A DNA stretch of 12,838 nt from positions 1-12,838 of the forward strand of contig SLDH01000071.1 of the NCBI GenBank assembly GCA_007125415.1, written 5' to 3'. Below the pieces are notes generated by a model. It saw only the letters and a program-made list of their open reading frames with translations. It had not been told where the DNA came from and ran no database searches. A program made the position numbers and the translations under genes. This document shows, piece after piece, positions 10,719 through 12,838 of this stretch (positions are counted from its first letter, which is position 1; every line of letters begins with the position of its first letter). The stretch is from Roseovarius sp. GTDB lineage: Bacteria; Pseudomonadota; Alphaproteobacteria; Rhodobacterales; Rhodobacteraceae.

Positions 10719-12299
10719 ATGCTGCGTTTGACCCTCTTCGGGAGGTTTGCTCTGGCGGATGCCGAAGGCCGCGAGATTGCCGTGCCCGCGCGCAAGGCGC
10801 GCGCGCTTCTGGCCTATCTCGCGCTCAGCCCCGGCATGTCGCGCAGCCGGGAGGAAATCATGGCGCTGCTCTGGTCCAGCCGGGCCGAAGCGCAGGCGCG
10901 CGGCTCGTTGCGACAGGTGCTGAGCGGGCTGCGCAAGCAGATCGGTGACGCGCTTGTGACCGACAACGAGCGCGCGTCGCTCGATCCGCGACGGATCAGC
11001 GTGAACATGGAGGGTGAGCAGGAGCTTCTCGCCGGGTTCCACCTCAATGAGGAAGGGTTCGAAGAGTGGTTGCGCGATGAGCGTCTGAGCCGGCAAGCCG
11101 GGAAGGCAGCGCAGGTCCGGGACAAGGAAAAGCCCGATATTGCCGTCCTGCCGTTCGAGAATATGGCCAGCGAACCTGATCAGGATGCGTTCTGCGACGG
11201 TATAACCGAAGATATCATCACCGAACTGTCGCGCTTCAGCGCCTTCACGGTCTATTCGCCATGGTCATCCTTTTCCTATGATCCGGACAAGACCACCGAG
11301 GAAATCGCGCTGGAGCTTGAGATCGACTATGTTCTCGAAGGCTCCGTGCGCCGCGCCGGTGACCGGGCGCGCATCACTGCCATGCTCTTTGACGTGGAGA
11401 CGGTCAATCATGTGTGGGTCCAGCGGTATGACCGCGATCTGGCCGATATCTTCGCCGTGCAGGAGGAGGTGGCCCAACAGATCACCACTGCCGTTGCGGC
11501 CAAGATCGAGGTGGATGCCTATGAGGAGGCCCTGCGCCGCCCGGAGGCACAGCGCAGCGCCTATGATTACGTCCTGCTCGGGGAGCGGGCGCAGCATCAG
11601 GACTGGACCTCTCCCAAGGCCGAGGCCTTCTACGAGAAGGCCATCAGCGTGGAACCGGACTGCGCGCGCGCCTATGCAAACCTTGCCAATTGGCACGCCA
11701 GCAACCTTCGTTCGAAATGCACGGACCCCGGCGCGGTTCATCCCCGCGTTCGCGCGCTGGGGGAAAAGGCGCTCAGCCTCGCGCCCAACCGGGCCAGTGT
11801 GCTGGCCAGCCTCTCGGATGCCTATGTCACCATCGGAGAGAACACGCTGGCGCGGCAATGCGTGGACAAGGCGATCCGCCTCAACCCCAATCATCATTCC
11901 GTCATGATCCTTGCCGCCAGCACCTATGCGTGGCTGGGAGAGGTTGCGACTGCGCAGCGCTGGCTTGCCCGGTATCAGTTGCATGACCCTCTGTGGATAT
12001 CGGCGGCGATGGAGGTGTCTCTTGTGGTCCATTACGCGGCCGAGCGTTACGAGGAAGCGGTGGCGGCCATTGCCCGCTGGAGCGATCTGCCGCTGGATCT
12101 GACGGCCTTGGCCGCGGCTGCCCACGCGCAATGCGGACGGCTGGACGAGGCCGCGGCGCTGCGGGCCCAATACGAGGCGCGGCTGCCTCCGGGTTGCAGC
12201 TTTGCAAGCCATATCGCCAGACCGATCAGCACCTGCCCTGATGCCGCACTTGCCGCCCGCTGGATGGAGGGCTTTCGCGCGGCGGGGTTCGACATCTGA
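10719..12299 (+). CDS. winged-helix regulator with TolB-like domain and TPR repeats
   Basis: The 526-residue product is probably a cytoplasmic transcription regulator. Residues 1-95 match the OmpR/SARP-type winged helix: MLRLTLFGRFALADAEGREI, then ARKARALLAYLALSPG and SREEIMALLWSSRAEAQARGSLRQVLSGLRK. A short LLAGFHLNEEGFEEWLRDER piece (103-122) resembles the start of a bacterial activator domain, but the rest of that domain is absent. Residues 139-262 form a TolB/FlgO-like domain (PDIAVLPFENMASEPDQDAFCDGITEDIITELSR...). TPR-like helices fill about 280-510, including AEAFYEKAISVEPDCARAYANLANWHA and ARQCVDKAIRLNPN. There is no membrane segment or signal peptide, and no cyclase catalytic domain although this middle region is common in cyclase-TPR proteins. 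The start has GAGG about 8 nt upstream. Its ligand and targets are unknown; the repeats just upstream suggest autoregulation. Confidence 0.85.
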   Translation: MLRLTLFGRFALADAEGREIAVPARKARALLAYLALSPGMSRSREEIMALLWSSRAEAQARGSLRQVLSGLRKQIGDALVTDNERASLDPRRISVNMEGEQELLAGFHLNEEGFEEWLRDERLSRQAGKAAQVRDKEKPDIAVLPFENMASEPDQDAFCDGITEDIITELSRFSAFTVYSPWSSFSYDPDKTTEEIALELEIDYVLEGSVRRAGDRARITAMLFDVETVNHVWVQRYDRDLADIFAVQEEVAQQITTAVAAKIEVDAYEEALRRPEAQRSAYDYVLLGERAQHQDWTSPKAEAFYEKAISVEPDCARAYANLANWHASNLRSKCTDPGAVHPRVRALGEKALSLAPNRASVLASLSDAYVTIGENTLARQCVDKAIRLNPNHHSVMILAASTYAWLGEVATAQRWLARYQLHDPLWISAAMEVSLVVHYAAERYEEAVAAIARWSDLPLDLTALAAAAHAQCGRLDEAAALRAQYEARLPPGCSFASHIARPISTCPDAALAARWMEGFRAAGFDI

Positions 12300-12325
12300 G
12301 CGGACGGCATGTGGATTTTCCGATT

Positions 12326-12355
12326 TTGATCGCTTTTTTGCCTTGGCCGGATATT
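12326..12355 (+). promoter_or_regulatory. weak promoter candidate before the lectin gene
   Basis: TTGATC (12326-12331) and GATATT (12350-12355) are separated by 18 nt in an AT-rich gap of 85 bp. The same stretch holds a 4-bp stem CGAT-TTTG-ATCG (12321-12332) followed by six T, which could instead be a poor terminator of the regulator transcript. Either reading is uncertain. Confidence 0.22.
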
Positions 12356-12384
12356 AGAATCGCCGAAAAAGGGCACGTGACAGG

Positions 12385-12735
12385 ATGATGAAGCTCAACA
12401 AGACTGCCATCGGCATCGATCAGGGAGAGGATGTGCTCTTTTCTGATTACGAGGATGGTGGCGCAATGTGGACCGGCTCGGGCTCGCGCGAGCGGCGGCA
12501 TCGGCTGAAATTCAGCGAGCCTTTCAAATCCGTGCCCGCGGTGCATATCTCGTTGTCGCTATGGGATATGGACAGCGCCACGAATGCCCGCGCGGATGTG
12601 GCGGCCGAAAAGATCACCGAAAGGGGTTTCGAGGTTGTCTTTCGCACCTGGGCCGATACCCGCGTCGCCCGTATCCGGATCCGCTGGATGGCCATTGGTG
12701 AGGCGTATCACGAGGACGACTGGCAGCTTTACTGA
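12385..12735 (+). CDS. H-type lectin domain protein
   Basis: The 116-residue protein is essentially one H-type lectin domain, the fold of snail agglutinin and the discoidin C-terminal domain, which binds N-acetylgalactosamine-like sugars. The pattern runs F-PF--VPAVHISLSLWDMDSATNARADVAAEKITERGFEVVFRTWADTRVARIRIRWMAIG (about 43-105), with the conserved WD, the R-D, the GF and the TW-DT-VAR motifs. An N-terminal strand region (VLFSDYEDGGAMWTGSGSRERRHRLKF) completes the sandwich. There is no signal peptide, so it is either cytoplasmic or leaves by an unseen route. The start is uncertain: ATG 12385 directly abuts a weak AGG, while ATG 12388 gives 3 nt spacing. Ligand binding in bacterial members is largely untested, so the sugar is unknown. 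It lies 85 bp after the regulator and may have its own promoter. Confidence 0.85.
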   Translation: MMKLNKTAIGIDQGEDVLFSDYEDGGAMWTGSGSRERRHRLKFSEPFKSVPAVHISLSLWDMDSATNARADVAAEKITERGFEVVFRTWADTRVARIRIRWMAIGEAYHEDDWQLY

Positions 12736-12756
12736 GCCCTCCGCGGACCTGTCGTT

Positions 12757-12838
12757 TCACCGATTGAAGAAGCCCTCATAGATCGGTTCGAGAGTTTCCA
12801 GATCGAACAGGGAGGATACGGACGTACCGCTCCAGATA
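12757..12838 (-). CDS. 3' end of an unidentified gene
   Basis: A minus-strand frame enters from the right edge and ends at TGA 12759-12757. The visible C-terminus has 26 residues, including SVSSLFDLETLEPIYEGFFNR. Its composition is protein-like and its codon third positions are GC-rich like the neighbours. It converges on the lectin gene with a 21-bp gap. The fragment is too short to name a family. Another minus-strand frame is also open across this stretch but would run into the lectin gene, so this one is preferred. Confidence 0.5.
   Translation of the reverse strand, partial: IWSGTSVSSLFDLETLEPIYEGFFNR

Overview
The window reads as a chromosomal segment of a GC-rich alphaproteobacterium, most probably Rhodobacterales (Roseobacter group). 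The basis is the five-gene F1-only ATP synthase operon (atpHAGDC with no Fo genes beside it), the typical alphaproteobacterial ClpA and glyoxalase II sequences, and a single-domain H-type lectin of a kind I associate with marine Rhodobacterales. The taxon is inferred from protein resemblance alone. There are no rRNA or tRNA genes, CRISPR arrays, transposases or phage genes.

Layout. Positions 1-3305 are read leftward: gloB (glyoxalase II) followed by clpA (AAA+ unfoldase of the ClpAP protease, GTG start at 2382). Diverging from gloB across 63 bp is a class I SAM-dependent methyltransferase (3369-4109). It converges on a small VanZ-family membrane protein (4519-4887, minus strand). The 409-bp space between these two has no convincing gene but is unusually rich in tight inverted repeats. 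A 463-bp upstream region separates vanZ from the F1 operon atpH-atpA-atpG-atpD-atpC (5351-10286), which ends at a strong intrinsic terminator (10313-10345).

The accessory part begins after this terminator. A 53-codon gene with a good ribosome-binding site lies on the minus strand (10377-10538). Across 180 bp it diverges from a 526-residue protein with an N-terminal winged-helix DNA-binding domain, a TolB/FlgO-like domain and TPR repeats (10719-12299). The space between them holds a perfect 7+7 palindrome and three CCGTGA-type direct repeats exactly 32 bp apart, so it looks like a regulated divergent promoter. An H-type lectin-domain protein (12385-12735) follows on the plus strand, then the 3' end of an unidentified convergent gene running out of the window.

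How the parts work together. The F1 operon makes the catalytic head of ATP synthase. ClpA and GloB are housekeeping proteins for protein quality control and methylglyoxal detoxification. I do not see a clear new multi-gene system. The best leads are the regulator/small-protein divergent promoter, the structured 4110-4518 region, and a hairpin that places the atpC ribosome-binding site in its loop.
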